Source: Candidatus Methylopumilus planktonicus (GTDB lineage Bacteria; Pseudomonadota; Gammaproteobacteria; Burkholderiales; Methylophilaceae). Taken from it: a DNA stretch of 64,000 nucleotides. Every line of letters begins with the position of its first letter. Within the stretch, counting starts at the first letter, position 1. The DNA is taken from NCBI RefSeq assembly GCF_000981505.1, contig NZ_LN827929.1:186001-250000 (forward strand), written 5' to 3'. Of the stretch, positions 24,566 through 33,591 are shown one piece after another. A program made the position numbers and the translations under genes. Under the pieces are notes generated by a model. The model worked only from the letters and a program-made list of their open reading frames with translations, was not told the DNA's origin and ran no database searches.

Positions 24566-25888
24566 TTGGCTCAAGATAATTTATTAGGTGCTTTAGGTAA
24601 GACAAGCGAATTAAAAAATCGCATATTGTTTGTTTTAGGTGCCATTATTGTTTATAGACTTGGCGCTCATATTCCAGTACCTGGGATTGATCCGCTTGAG
24701 CTTAAAAAATTATTTGATTCACAAAGCGGTGGCATCTTGGGAATGTTTAATATGTTCTCTGGAGGTGCGCTAAGTAGATTCACCTTATTTGCATTAGGGA
24801 TCATGCCTTACATTTCTGCATCGATCATTATGCAATTATTAACTGTAGTCTCGCCTCAGCTTGAACAGTTAAAAAAAGAAGGCGAAGCAGGTAGAAGATC
24901 AATAACAAAATATACGAGATACGGCACAGTGATGTTAGCCGCATTTCAGGCGCTTGGAATCTCAATTGCGCTTGAGTCTCAACCAGGGTTAGTACTTGAT
25001 CCGGGATTGGCTTTTAGACTCACATCAGTTGTAACTTTAGTCAGTGGAACAATGTTCCTTATGTGGTTAGGCGAGCAAATCACTGAAAGAGGTATTGGTA
25101 ACGGTATCTCAATTATTATTTTCACAGGTATTGTGGCTGGATTGCCAAGTGCATTGGGAAGTACACTTGAGCTAGCTAGAACGGGTGCATTTTCAATACC
25201 ATTAGTTTTCTTCTTGTTTGCGGCAACTATTTTAGTAACAGCGCTGGTGGTTTTTGTTGAAAGAGGCCAGAGAAAAATCACTGTTAACTATGCGAAAAGA
25301 CAAGTTGGCAACAAGCTATATGGGGGCCAAACCTCTCATTTGCCTTTAAAACTAAATATGGCGGGTGTCATCCCACCTATTTTTGCATCAAGCATTATTT
25401 TATTTCCAGCGACTTTAGCTGGTTGGTTTGGATCTAGTGAAAAAATGTTGTGGCTTAAGGATGTTGGAGCTGCGATTTCACCAGGACAGCCTATTTATAT
25501 TTTTCTATTCGCAGTAGCGATAGTGTTTTTCTGCTTTTTTTACACCGCTTTGGTTTTTAATCCAAAGGAGACAGCAGATAATTTGAAAAAAGGCGGTGCG
25601 TTTGTTCCTGGTATTAGACCGGGAGAGCAAACAGCAAAATATATCGACCAAATTATGGGTAGATTAACTTTAGTAGGTGCTGTGTATATAACGCTTGTAT
25701 GTTTATTGCCAGAGTTTCTAATACTTAAGTTTAATGTTCCTTTTTATTTTGGAGGTACATCGTTATTAATTATTGTAGTAGTGACGATGGATTTTATGAC
25801 CCAGGTTCAATCTCATCTGATGTCATATCAGTATGAGGGATTACTTAAGAAAGCTAACTTTAAAGGCGGCGCTAATGCGCTTAGATAG
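24566..25888 (+). CDS. secY: Protein translocase subunit SecY
   Basis: SecY is the channel of the Sec translocon in the inner membrane, working with SecE, SecG and SecA. The 440-residue product has about ten hydrophobic segments. The N-terminal family signature RLGAHIPVPGIDP and the plug region SGGILGMFNMFSGGALSRFT are present. The start is TTG at 24566 (MAQDNLLGALGKTSELKNR), as no ATG is closer to the conserved beginning. infA follows after 10 bases. Confidence 0.98.
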   Translation: MAQDNLLGALGKTSELKNRILFVLGAIIVYRLGAHIPVPGIDPLELKKLFDSQSGGILGMFNMFSGGALSRFTLFALGIMPYISASIIMQLLTVVSPQLEQLKKEGEAGRRSITKYTRYGTVMLAAFQALGISIALESQPGLVLDPGLAFRLTSVVTLVSGTMFLMWLGEQITERGIGNGISIIIFTGIVAGLPSALGSTLELARTGAFSIPLVFFLFAATILVTALVVFVERGQRKITVNYAKRQVGNKLYGGQTSHLPLKLNMAGVIPPIFASSIILFPATLAGWFGSSEKMLWLKDVGAAISPGQPIYIFLFAVAIVFFCFFYTALVFNPKETADNLKKGGAFVPGIRPGEQTAKYIDQIMGRLTLVGAVYITLVCLLPEFLILKFNVPFYFGGTSLLIIVVVTMDFMTQVQSHLMSYQYEGLLKKANFKGGANALR

Positions 25889-25898
25889 CCTTTAATCA

Positions 25899-26117
25899 AT
25901 GGCAAAAGAAGATACGATTGAGATGCAGGGGGAGATTATAGAAAATCTTCCAAATGCAACTTTTAGAGTTAAGTTGGAAAATGACCATATTGTATTGGGT
26001 TATATATCAGGAAAAATGCGTATGAACTATATTCGTATTCTTCCAGGAGATAAGGTGACGGTAGAAATGACACCTTATGATTTAACCAGGGCAAGAATTA
26101 CGTTCAGGGTTAAATAA
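25899..26117 (+). CDS. infA: Translation initiation factor IF-1
   Basis: IF-1 occupies the A site during initiation. It is a single OB-fold of 72 residues that starts MAKEDTIEMQGEI and contains VLGYISGKMRMNYIRILPGDKV and the terminal DLTRARITFRVK. Its place between secY and rpmJ is the usual arrangement in betaproteobacteria and Gram-positives, whereas E. coli has moved it elsewhere. rpmJ follows after 33 bases. Confidence 0.97.
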   Translation: MAKEDTIEMQGEIIENLPNATFRVKLENDHIVLGYISGKMRMNYIRILPGDKVTVEMTPYDLTRARITFRVK

Positions 26118-26150
26118 GTAATATTTAATTAAAATTTAAGAGGTATAAAA

Positions 26151-26264
26151 ATGAGAGTTCGCGCATCCGTAAAAACATTATGCCGAAACTGTAAAGTTGT
26201 TAGAAGAAGAGGTGTTGTGAGAGTAATTTGCTCAGATCCTCGACATAAGCAACGACAAGGATAA
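26151..26264 (+). CDS. rpmJ: 50S ribosomal protein L36
   Basis: L36 is the smallest ribosomal protein, a zinc ribbon in the large subunit. This 37-residue gene encodes MRVRASVKTLCRNCKVVRRR, then GVVRVICSDPRHKQRQG. The three cysteines and the histidine that bind zinc (C11, C14, C27, H32) are all present, so it is the zinc-containing type. An AAGAGG site precedes the ATG. It closes the spc operon, just before the alpha-operon promoter. Confidence 0.95.
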   Translation: MRVRASVKTLCRNCKVVRRRGVVRVICSDPRHKQRQG

Positions 26265-26278
26265 GGGTGGGTTGTTAA

Positions 26279-26307
26279 TTGTTAAAAATTCAACAACCTG
26301 TTAAAAT
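26279..26307 (+). promoter_or_regulatory. Sigma70 promoter of the alpha operon (rpsM)
   Basis: TTGTTA (26279-26284), 17 bases, TAAAAT (26302-26307), 44 bases before rpsM. The -35 lies inside an inverted repeat (GGTTGTT at 26270-26276 with AACAACC), which would also form a hairpin in read-through RNA from spc. No T-tract follows, so that hairpin is not a terminator. Confidence 0.6.
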
Positions 26308-26350
26308 ATAAGGCTTTTTATTTAATTTGCCATTTTTTTTGGAGTAAGTT

Positions 26351-26713
26351 ATGGCCCGTATTGCTGGGGTGAATGTACCCGATCATCAACATGCAGAAAT
26401 TGCTTTAACAGCAATTTATGGCGTTGGAAGAAACACCGCAAAGAAGATCTGTATTGCGGCAGGAATCATTGCGACTGCTAAATTAAAAGATTTGAACGAT
26501 GCTGACGTGGAAAAGCTTCGTGATCAAGTTGCGAAAATTAAGGTTGAAGGTGACTTACGAAGAGAAGTCACAATGAACATTAAACGATTGATGGATCTTA
26601 GCTGTTACCGAGGCGTAAGACACAGAAGAGGTCTTCCAGTAAGAGGCCAAAGAACTAAAACTAATGCAAGAACAAGAAAAGGCCCTGTTAAAGCAATTAA
26701 ACAGGCTAAATAA
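26351..26713 (+). CDS. rpsM: 30S ribosomal protein S13
   Basis: S13 forms the head-to-large-subunit bridge and contacts P-site tRNA through its basic C-terminal tail. It has 120 residues, starting MARIAGVNVPDHQHAEIAL. The GVGRNTAKKIC helix-hairpin-helix and the tail segment YRGVRHRRGLPVRGQRTKTNARTRKG are as expected. A GGAGTAAG site precedes the ATG. It is first in the alpha operon. rpsK follows after 20 bases. Confidence 0.98.
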   Translation: MARIAGVNVPDHQHAEIALTAIYGVGRNTAKKICIAAGIIATAKLKDLNDADVEKLRDQVAKIKVEGDLRREVTMNIKRLMDLSCYRGVRHRRGLPVRGQRTKTNARTRKGPVKAIKQAK

Positions 26714-26733
26714 AAAAGGTTTAAGGATTATTT

Positions 26734-27126
26734 ATGGCAACAAAAGCTAATGTTCGTGTAAAAAAGAAAGTTAAGAAAAATGTGGCAGAAGGTATTGCTC
26801 ACATTCACGCATCTTTCAATAACACAATCATCACAATTACAGACAGACAAGGTAATGCATTGTCTTGGGCAACATCTGGCGGTGCTGGATTTAAAGGCTC
26901 AAGAAAAAGTACACCTTTTGCAGCGCAGGTTGCAGCTGAGGCAGCAGGTAAAGCGGCTCAAGAGTGCGGTGTAAAAAATCTTGAAGTAAAGATTAAAGGA
27001 CCAGGTCCTGGAAGAGAATCTGCAGTGCGTGCACTTAATGCTGCAGGATTTAAAATCACGAGCATTCAAGATGTGACACCAGTGCCACACAATGGTTGCC
27101 GTCCACCTAAGAAAAGAAGAATTTAA
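26734..27126 (+). CDS. rpsK: 30S ribosomal protein S11
   Basis: S11 lies on the platform and contacts mRNA near the E site. It has 130 residues. The conserved AHIHASFNNTIITITDRQGN and the C-terminal GCRPPKKRRI are intact, including the asparagine-glycine-type turn (PHNGCRPP) that forms isoaspartate in E. coli. An AAGGATT site precedes the ATG. A 42-base gap leads to rpsD. Confidence 0.98.
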   Translation: MATKANVRVKKKVKKNVAEGIAHIHASFNNTIITITDRQGNALSWATSGGAGFKGSRKSTPFAAQVAAEAAGKAAQECGVKNLEVKIKGPGPGRESAVRALNAAGFKITSIQDVTPVPHNGCRPPKKRRI

Positions 27127-27168
27127 TAAGTTGAGCATTGAATTGCTCATTGAAACAGGAGAGTTATT

Positions 27169-27798
27169 TTGGCAAGAAATCTAGATCCTAAATGTCGTCA
27201 ATGTAGAAGAGAAGGCGAAAAACTTTTTCTCAAAGGCGAGAAATGTTTTACTGACAAATGCGCTATTGAAAAGCGTAATTTTCCTCCTGGCCAACACGGA
27301 CAAAGAAGAGCGAGCCGCTTATCAGATTATGGCGTTCAATTAAGAGAGAAACAAAAGCTCAGAAGAATCTACGGAATCTTAGAAGCACAGTTTAGAAGTT
27401 ATTACGCTGAAGCGGATAGAAAAAAAGGCATTACCGGTGAAAATCTTCTACAGCTTTTAGAGTGTAGATTAGATAACGTTGCTTACCGAATGGGTATCGG
27501 CGCTTCACGAACAGAAGCAAGACAAATTGTAAGACACAACAGTCTTCTAGTAAATGGCCGAAGAGTGAACATCCCTTCATATCAAGTTAAGCCGGGTGAT
27601 GTTCTATCAGTCGCAGAAGCATCTAAGCAACAATTAAGAATTAAAGGTTCAATTGAAGCTGCAGAGCAAAGAGGTTTTCCTGAGTGGATTGAAGTTGACG
27701 TAAAAGGTCTTAAGGGTACGTTTAAAAACAAACCGCTACGCGATGATTTGCCAGCAACAATTAATGAATCGCTCGTTGTTGAGCTTTATTCGAAATAA
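27169..27798 (+). CDS. rpsD: 30S ribosomal protein S4
   Basis: S4 nucleates 30S assembly and in E. coli represses the alpha operon. It has 209 residues. The start is TTG at 27169 (MARNLDPKCRQCRREGEKLFLKG-type beginning) with an AGGAGAG site. The N-terminal cysteines of the CRQC and CFTDKC segments could bind zinc. The S4 domain (RLDNVAYRMGIGASRTEARQIV) spans about residues 99-160. A 6-bp hairpin (27132-27149, TGAGCA/TGCTCA) sits directly ahead of the ribosome binding site. Confidence 0.97.
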   Translation: MARNLDPKCRQCRREGEKLFLKGEKCFTDKCAIEKRNFPPGQHGQRRASRLSDYGVQLREKQKLRRIYGILEAQFRSYYAEADRKKGITGENLLQLLECRLDNVAYRMGIGASRTEARQIVRHNSLLVNGRRVNIPSYQVKPGDVLSVAEASKQQLRIKGSIEAAEQRGFPEWIEVDVKGLKGTFKNKPLRDDLPATINESLVVELYSK

Positions 27799-27828
27799 TT
27801 AAATAAGAATTATTGATAAGGATACATA

Positions 27829-28815
27829 ATGCAAAATAGTCCTACAGAATATTTAAAACCAAGAATCGTAAATGTTGAAGTTATAAACCCGGTAAGAGCT
27901 CGCGTAACTCTAGAGCCTATGGAAAGAGGTTTTGGCTTTACGTTAGGTAATGCATTAAGACGCGTTTTATTGTCTTCAATTCCTGGCTTCGCAATTTCCG
28001 AAGTTAAGATTGATGGCGTAGTTCATGAGTATTCAACTTTAGATGGCGTGCAAGAAGACGTGGTTGATATTCTTTTGAATTTAAAAGGTGTTGCATTAAA
28101 GCTTCATAATAAATCTGAGACAACTCTCACATTAAACAAAACTACCGAAGGTCCGGTGACAGCTGCTGATTTTGAAACAAATCACGATGCTGAAATTATC
28201 AATCCAAATCATTTAATTGCACACCTTACAAAAGGCGGAAAATTAAATTTAGAAGTTAAAGTTGAAATGGGTAGAGGTTATCAACCAGTTCCAGCAAGAA
28301 GAAAATCAAATCAGGAAGATAAAACTCTAGGTTTTATTATGGTAGATGCTTCTTTTAGCCCGATCAACAAAGTAAGTTATTTTGTTGAGAGTGCTCGTGT
28401 AGAACAAAGAACAGACTTAGACAAATTGATCATGGATGTTGAAACGAACGGCGTTATTGATGCTGAACAAGCAATTAGAGACGCTGCTAGAATTTTAATG
28501 GGACAACTTTCTGTATTTGCAAACTTGGAAAGTGCTTTAACTGAAGTTGAAGTGAAGCAAGCGCCTCAAGTCGATCCAGTCTTATTAAGACCTGTTGATG
28601 ATTTAGAGCTCACTGTTAGATCAGCAAACTGTTTAAAAGCAGAAAATATTTATTACATTGGCGATTTAATTCAACGAGGTGAAAATGAGCTTTTAAAGGC
28701 TCCAAATCTTGGAAGAAAATCACTTAACGAGATTAAAGATGTTCTCGCTTCTAAAGGCTTAACTTTAGGTATGAAATTAGAGAACTGGCCTCCAGCAGGT
28801 TTAGAAAAAGCGTAA
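27829..28815 (+). CDS. rpoA: DNA-directed RNA polymerase subunit alpha
   Basis: Alpha nucleates polymerase assembly through its N-terminal domain and binds promoter UP elements and activators through its C-terminal domain. It is full length at 328 residues. The GFGFTLGNALRRVLLSSIPG segment is the alpha-NTD signature. The C-terminal domain contains VRSANCLKAENIYYIGDLIQR with the DNA-contacting arginine and NLGRKSLNEIKDVL. An AAGGATAC site precedes the ATG. rplQ follows after 32 bases. Confidence 0.99.
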   Translation: MQNSPTEYLKPRIVNVEVINPVRARVTLEPMERGFGFTLGNALRRVLLSSIPGFAISEVKIDGVVHEYSTLDGVQEDVVDILLNLKGVALKLHNKSETTLTLNKTTEGPVTAADFETNHDAEIINPNHLIAHLTKGGKLNLEVKVEMGRGYQPVPARRKSNQEDKTLGFIMVDASFSPINKVSYFVESARVEQRTDLDKLIMDVETNGVIDAEQAIRDAARILMGQLSVFANLESALTEVEVKQAPQVDPVLLRPVDDLELTVRSANCLKAENIYYIGDLIQRGENELLKAPNLGRKSLNEIKDVLASKGLTLGMKLENWPPAGLEKA

Positions 28816-28847
28816 TCATTAAATAAGAAAAATTTGAGGGTAAGAGT

Positions 28848-29255
28848 ATGCGTCACGCAAATGGTCATAGAAAACTAAATAGAACGAGCAGTCATCGACA
28901 AGCAATGTTGAGAAATATGGCTACCTCTCTATTAAAAAATGAGATTATTAAAACTACATTACCAAAAGCTAAAGAGCTTAGAAAAGTAGCTGAACCTCTT
29001 ATTACGTTAGCAAAAAATGCAACCCTATCTAATAGACGTTTAGCCTTTAGCCGTTTAAGAGATAGAGATATTGTGACTAAGTTATTTGCTGAGTTAGGTC
29101 CGCGTTATAACACAAGAAAAGGTGGCTATTTAAGAATATTGAAGTGCGGCTTCAGAGATGGAGATAATGCGCCTATGGCCTTTGTTGAGCTTGTAGATAG
29201 ACCTATTGTTGAAGTTGCAGCACCTGCTCCTAAAGAAGAGGTAGTAGCAGAATAA
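28848..29255 (+). CDS. rplQ: 50S ribosomal protein L17
   Basis: L17 lies near the tunnel exit. It has 135 residues, starting MRHANGHRKLNRTSSHRQAM, and contains the conserved FAELGPRYNTRKGGYLRILK region. The short acidic/alanine C-terminal tail is common in betaproteobacteria. It is the last gene of the ribosomal supercluster and is followed 17 bases later by a strong bidirectional terminator. Confidence 0.98.
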   Translation: MRHANGHRKLNRTSSHRQAMLRNMATSLLKNEIIKTTLPKAKELRKVAEPLITLAKNATLSNRRLAFSRLRDRDIVTKLFAELGPRYNTRKGGYLRILKCGFRDGDNAPMAFVELVDRPIVEVAAPAPKEEVVAE

Positions 29256-29272
29256 AGTACGATCAGATAAAT

Positions 29273-29300
29273 AAAAAAGCCAGCTAATGCTGGCTTTTTT
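29273..29300. terminator. Bidirectional terminator between rplQ and rpmG
   Basis: Six A, GCCAGC, a TAAT loop, GCTGGC and six T make a 12-bp stem-loop with a T-tract on both strands. It closes the alpha operon on the + strand and rpmB-rpmG on the - strand. Confidence 0.92.
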
Positions 29301-29323
29301 ATTGTCTTTGTTAAAGCTTAAAA

Positions 29324-29479
29324 TTATTTAATTTTTGCTTCTTTATAAATTACATGTTTTCTAACGACAGGATCAAATTTTTTGATTTCCATCTTGTCAG
29401 GCATGGTTCGTTTATTTTTTGTTGTGGTATAGAAATGTCCAGTACCAGCACTAGACTCTAATTTGATTTTTTCACGCAT
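29324..29479 (-). CDS. rpmG: 50S ribosomal protein L33 (cysteine-free form)
   Basis: L33 is a small protein at the E site of the large subunit. The gene is 51 codons plus stop. It begins MREKIKLESSAGTGHFYTT and ends KHVIYKEAKIK, with the family motif FYTTTKNKR and KKFDPVVRKHV. It has no cysteines, so it does not bind zinc. An AGGAATATA site precedes the ATG at 29479. It follows rpmB after 9 bases, the normal rpmB-rpmG pair. Confidence 0.95.
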   Translation of the reverse strand: MREKIKLESSAGTGHFYTTTKNKRTMPDKMEIKKFDPVVRKHVIYKEAKIK

Positions 29480-29488
29480 ATATATTCC

Positions 29489-29725
29489 TTAAATTTTCTG
29501 GCCAGCTGCACGCATTTTTTTAACAATAACATCAATGCCTAGTTTATCGATTGTTCTAAGCGCTGCATTAGTAATTCTCATTGAAACCCAACGATTCTCA
29601 GTTTCAACCCAAAATTTACGGTTTTGTAAATTAGGTAAAAAGCGTCTTTTGGTCTTGTTATTGGCGTGAGATACGTTGTTTCCAGACATTGGTTTTTTGC
29701 CGGTTAATTGACATACGCGAGCCAT
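29489..29725 (-). CDS. rpmB: 50S ribosomal protein L28
   Basis: L28 is a large-subunit protein near the E site. It has 78 residues, with the start MARVCQLTGKKPMSGNNVSHA and RRFLPNLQNRKFWVETENRWV as in the family. An AAGGATTT site precedes the ATG. It heads the - strand pair rpmB-rpmG, which ends at the terminator shared with rplQ. The 84-base gap back to dut shows no clear promoter. Confidence 0.97.
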   Translation of the reverse strand: MARVCQLTGKKPMSGNNVSHANNKTKRRFLPNLQNRKFWVETENRWVSMRITNAALRTIDKLGIDVIVKKMRAAGQKI

Positions 29726-29809
29726 AATTTAAATCCTTTATTTGTTACAATAATTTCGAAAAAGAGTGTTATTAAACCACATAACCCACTGTCTTTTCAA
29801 GTGAATTCG

Positions 29810-30262
29810 TTAATTTTTACCTGTACTTCCAAAGCCACCTTCACCTCGGTCTGTCTCAGGAAATTCTGCTACAAGGTTAAATTTAGCCTGGATAACCGGC
29901 ACGATGACCAGTTGCGCGATACGCTCCATAGGATTGAGCAGGAAGGCGTTCTCGCCACGATTCCAGCAAGAAACTAACAATTGACCTTGGTAATCTGAAT
30001 CTATCAGACCTACCAAATTACCTAAAACAATACCATGTTTATGCCCTAAGCCGGATCTAGGAAGAATGAGGGCTGCATAAGCAGGGTCCTTAATAAATAT
30101 AGAAATACCAGTGGGTATAAGAAAAGTTTCGCCGGGATTAATCGTTTGTACGTGCTCAGTACATGCTCTTAAATCGAGACCTGCTGAACCTGGTGATGCA
30201 TAATTAGGCAGCATTTCCTCGATACGTTTATCCAAAATTTTAAAATCAATTATTAGGCTCAT
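29810..30262 (-). CDS. dut: dUTP diphosphatase (dUTPase)
   Basis: Hydrolyses dUTP to dUMP and pyrophosphate, keeping uracil out of DNA and supplying thymidylate synthesis. It has 150 residues. All five trimeric dUTPase motifs are visible: PGSAGLDLRA, LPRSGLGHKHG, GLIDSDYQGQL, RIAQLVI and the C-terminal arm RGEGGFGSTG. It starts one base after the coaBC stop, so the two are certainly co-transcribed, an arrangement common in proteobacteria. Confidence 0.97.
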   Translation of the reverse strand: MSLIIDFKILDKRIEEMLPNYASPGSAGLDLRACTEHVQTINPGETFLIPTGISIFIKDPAYAALILPRSGLGHKHGIVLGNLVGLIDSDYQGQLLVSCWNRGENAFLLNPMERIAQLVIVPVIQAKFNLVAEFPETDRGEGGFGSTGKN

Positions 30263-30263
30263 G

Positions 30264-31445
30264 TTATTTGTCCGAATTTATACGATGAGCTATTTCTTCT
30301 AAAATAGCTTTTGCTGCAACCATTTTATTTGATTTTGGTAAATCAATAACATCGTTTTTGCCAATTATTGAAACTTTAGTATCTTGTAAACCCATAGACT
30401 CATGAATTAAATTTGCCACAATTAAATCTAAATTTTTGGTCTTTAGTTTTTTTTGTGCATTTTCAATGAGATTTTCACTTTCTGCAGCAAAGCCTACTTT
30501 AAAGATTTTGTTTTTAGATAATCCTACTTCTTTAAGAATGTCGATTGTAGGTTTGAGCTGAAGCGTCATATCTAAATTGTCTTTTTTTAATTTCCCATTG
30601 AATTTTTCTTTGGGAGTGAAATCAGAAACAGCTGCAACACTTATAAAAATATCTTGTCCATCGATATGCTTAAGGACAGCTTCATGCATCGAATGTGCAT
30701 TACTTGCATCAATAACATTTATATTTTTTGAAAATTTTTGATTGCCTGACTTAATTACAGTGACTGATGCACCCATAGATTCTGCAGCATTAGCGATTGC
30801 AGAGCCCATGTTGCCCGAGCTAAGATTTGTAATCGCTCTCACGTCATCGATCATTTCAATTGTGCCACCAGAAGTAATTAATATCTTTTTGTTTTTGAGG
30901 ATTTTAGGTGTGAGATGATTTTGAATTGTTATGAATAATTCTTCAGTATCCATCATTCTTCCAAACCCTATATCACCGCAAGCTTGCTCCCCTGAATCGG
31001 GACCAAAAAACAACACACCATCTTTTTTCAATTGTGAAACATTACGTTGAGTAGCTTCATTGGCCCACATATGAACATTCATGGCAGGAGCAACGGCAAT
31101 GGGGCAAGTTCTTGCTAAGCATAAGGACGATAAAAGGTCGTCAGCAAAACCATGCGATAATTTTGCTAGGAAGTTAGCGCTGGCAGGCGCAATAACAATG
31201 AGATCGTAATCCCTTGATAATTCTATATGCGACATCCCATTATTAGCATTGCTTTTCCATAAACTCGTTAAAACTTCTTTGCCTGATAGAGCCTGAAACG
31301 TAAGAGGCGTTATGAAATGACTCGCAGATTCTGTCATAACAATTTGAACGTCAAAGTCGTTTTTAACGAGAAGGCGAGTTAATTCAGCTGCTTTGTATGC
31401 AGCTATGCCTCCTGTAACGCCGATGATTATTTTATGAGATGCCAA
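30264..31445 (-). CDS. coaBC: Bifunctional phosphopantothenoylcysteine decarboxylase / phosphopantothenate-cysteine ligase
   Basis: Carries out two successive steps of coenzyme A synthesis. It has 393 residues. The N-terminal FMN-dependent CoaC domain (about 1-185) has the GVTGGIAAYKA start, the PAMNVHMW motif and the catalytic-cysteine region EQACGDIGFGRM. The C-terminal CoaB domain has ITSGGTIEMIDDVRAITNLSSG and the VAAVSDF motif. It is divergent from cstA across 139 bases. It forms an operon with dut. Confidence 0.97.
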   Translation of the reverse strand: MASHKIIIGVTGGIAAYKAAELTRLLVKNDFDVQIVMTESASHFITPLTFQALSGKEVLTSLWKSNANNGMSHIELSRDYDLIVIAPASANFLAKLSHGFADDLLSSLCLARTCPIAVAPAMNVHMWANEATQRNVSQLKKDGVLFFGPDSGEQACGDIGFGRMMDTEELFITIQNHLTPKILKNKKILITSGGTIEMIDDVRAITNLSSGNMGSAIANAAESMGASVTVIKSGNQKFSKNINVIDASNAHSMHEAVLKHIDGQDIFISVAAVSDFTPKEKFNGKLKKDNLDMTLQLKPTIDILKEVGLSKNKIFKVGFAAESENLIENAQKKLKTKNLDLIVANLIHESMGLQDTKVSIIGKNDVIDLPKSNKMVAAKAILEEIAHRINSDK

Positions 31446-31584
31446 GATAAGATTTACGCAGTCGCGATGAATTTAGTTATTTTAATTTTTATTAATTACA
31501 TATAATTAATAGGTTGAGTGGGAAGTTAGTATATCAAAGATATATAAGGCAATAAATTAATTTAGATATCAGATCGGATACATT

Positions 31585-33585
31585 GTGATTAAAAAATACT
31601 TTAAAAATATAATTTGGATTCTACTAGCTATATTAGGGGCTCTCGCATTTTCAACAATTGCACTGAGTCGCAATGAGAGTATCAACGCCGTTTGGTTTAT
31701 TACTGCTGCTGTATGTATATACATGATTGCTTATAGATTCTATGCAAGCTGGATTGCAGCAAAAGTTCTAGTCATTGACGAGCATAGAAAAACACCAGCT
31801 CTGAGACTGCAGAATGACAAAGACTTTATTCCTACAGATAAATGGATTGTATTTGGCCACCATTTTGCCGCGATTGCTGGGCCAGGCCCTTTGGTTGGCC
31901 CTACGTTAGCAGCCCAGTTTGGTTATCTTCCTGGCATGTTATGGATATTAATAGGCGCTGTATTAGGAGGCGCTGTTCAAGATATGACCACATTATTTTT
32001 TTCGACGAGGCGCAACGGAAAAAGTTTAGGACAAATGGCAAGGGATGAAATTGGTGTAATTGGTGGAACTGCTTCATTGATTGGTACATTTTTAATCATG
32101 GTTATTTTGATTGCTGTTTTAGGGTTGGTGGTTGTGAATGCTATGAAGCATAGCCCTTGGGCAACATCAACAGTTGCCGCAACAATACCTATCGCAATTT
32201 TTATTGGGATTTATTTAAGGTCCATTAGGACAGGCAGAGTCCTTGAGGCCTCATTAATTGGATTCGGATTATTACTTTTGGCCGTTTTTGCTGGAGGATT
32301 AATTGACCATTCCCAGACGCTACGAACTTATTTTGATCATGATAGTTTGACGTTGGCTTGGGCTATTATTTTTTACGGCTTTGCAGCAGCAGTTCTTCCG
32401 GTTTGGCTTTTGTTAGCGCCGAGAGACTATCTATCGACATTTGTAAAATTAGGTACGGTGATTGTTCTAGCGGTTGCAATTATAACCTTACAACCAGAAA
32501 TCAAAATGCCAGCTCTGACCCAGTTTACAGATGGTACAGGCCCTATTTTTGGTGGCAGTCTATTTCCCTTTGTTTTTATTACCATCGCGTGTGGATCAAT
32601 TTCTGGATTTCACTCTTTAATCGCTTCAGGCACAACACCTAAACTACTGGATAACGAAAAATATATTCCAATGATTGGATACGGTGCGATGCTTTTAGAA
32701 TCTTTCGTAGCTATTATGGCCTTAATAGCCGCAACAGTATTAGAGCCAGGTATCTTTTTTGCAATTAATAGCCCTGTGGGAGTTGTTGGATCAGAAGCTG
32801 CCGATGCCATTCAAAAAATAAACTCATGGGGATTTAAAGTGACAGTTGAGGAAATGGAATTGCTTGCAAAAAATATGGGTGAAACATCACTTTTTGCTAG
32901 AACTGGCGGAGCCCCTTCATTAGCGGTGGGTATGGCAAATATATTTGGCAAGGCATTTGGTACAAACTTATTGGCGATGTGGTATCACTTTGCCATCATG
33001 TTTGAGGCAATATTTATTCTCACTACTTTAGATGCAGGCACTCGCGTTGGAAGATTTATGTTACAGGATATGATTGGCAACATTTACCCGAAGTTTGGTC
33101 AAACTTCATGGATGCCATCAATTATTTTAAGTAGCGCAATCGTTGTAAGCTGTTGGGGATATTTTTTATACATCGGTGTGATAGATCCTAATGGCGGTGT
33201 AAATATTCTATGGCCTTTATTTGGTATTGCGAATCAAATGTTGGCAGCGATTGCATTATCTGTAGGCACTGGCATTCTTATTAAATCGAACAAATTAAAA
33301 TACGCTTGGGTCACCGGACTACCTTTAATTTGGTTAATTATTGTAACCACTACTGCTGCTTATCAGAAAATATTTAGTCAAGATATTAGAGTTGGATTTC
33401 TGGCAGCAGCTAGAGATCTGACAGATAAAATAAATATTGGGCTCATCGAGGACAGTAAAATTTCCATTACTCATCAGTTAATTTTTAATCAAAAACTAGA
33501 TGCTTTTATTACTCTCTTCTTACTTATTATTTTGTGGACAGTAGTGATTGATATGTTAAGAATTTTATTTTTAAAAAAGAATTAA
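31585..33585 (+). CDS. cstA: CstA-family carbon-starvation / pyruvate or peptide transporter
   Basis: An inner-membrane transporter. Members were first tied to peptide uptake under carbon starvation (CstA), and BtsT-type relatives import pyruvate with protons. The 666 residues contain many hydrophobic segments and the family's early signature DKWIVFGHHFAAIAGPGPLVGP (split over about residues 85-106) and AVLGGAVQDMTTLFFSTRRNGKS. The start is GTG at 31585, preceded by GGATAC. The substrate cannot be decided from sequence. The small partner ybdD follows after 6 bases, which supports the assignment. Confidence 0.93.
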   Translation: MIKKYFKNIIWILLAILGALAFSTIALSRNESINAVWFITAAVCIYMIAYRFYASWIAAKVLVIDEHRKTPALRLQNDKDFIPTDKWIVFGHHFAAIAGPGPLVGPTLAAQFGYLPGMLWILIGAVLGGAVQDMTTLFFSTRRNGKSLGQMARDEIGVIGGTASLIGTFLIMVILIAVLGLVVVNAMKHSPWATSTVAATIPIAIFIGIYLRSIRTGRVLEASLIGFGLLLLAVFAGGLIDHSQTLRTYFDHDSLTLAWAIIFYGFAAAVLPVWLLLAPRDYLSTFVKLGTVIVLAVAIITLQPEIKMPALTQFTDGTGPIFGGSLFPFVFITIACGSISGFHSLIASGTTPKLLDNEKYIPMIGYGAMLLESFVAIMALIAATVLEPGIFFAINSPVGVVGSEAADAIQKINSWGFKVTVEEMELLAKNMGETSLFARTGGAPSLAVGMANIFGKAFGTNLLAMWYHFAIMFEAIFILTTLDAGTRVGRFMLQDMIGNIYPKFGQTSWMPSIILSSAIVVSCWGYFLYIGVIDPNGGVNILWPLFGIANQMLAAIALSVGTGILIKSNKLKYAWVTGLPLIWLIIVTTTAAYQKIFSQDIRVGFLAAARDLTDKINIGLIEDSKISITHQLIFNQKLDAFITLFLLIILWTVVIDMLRILFLKKN

Positions 33586-33591
33586 TAAGTC

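Noticed and set aside
26270..26297. Hairpin after rpmJ as the spc terminator
   Set aside because: The GGTTGTT/AACAACC stem has no T-tract and overlaps the rpsM promoter, so termination is not supported.
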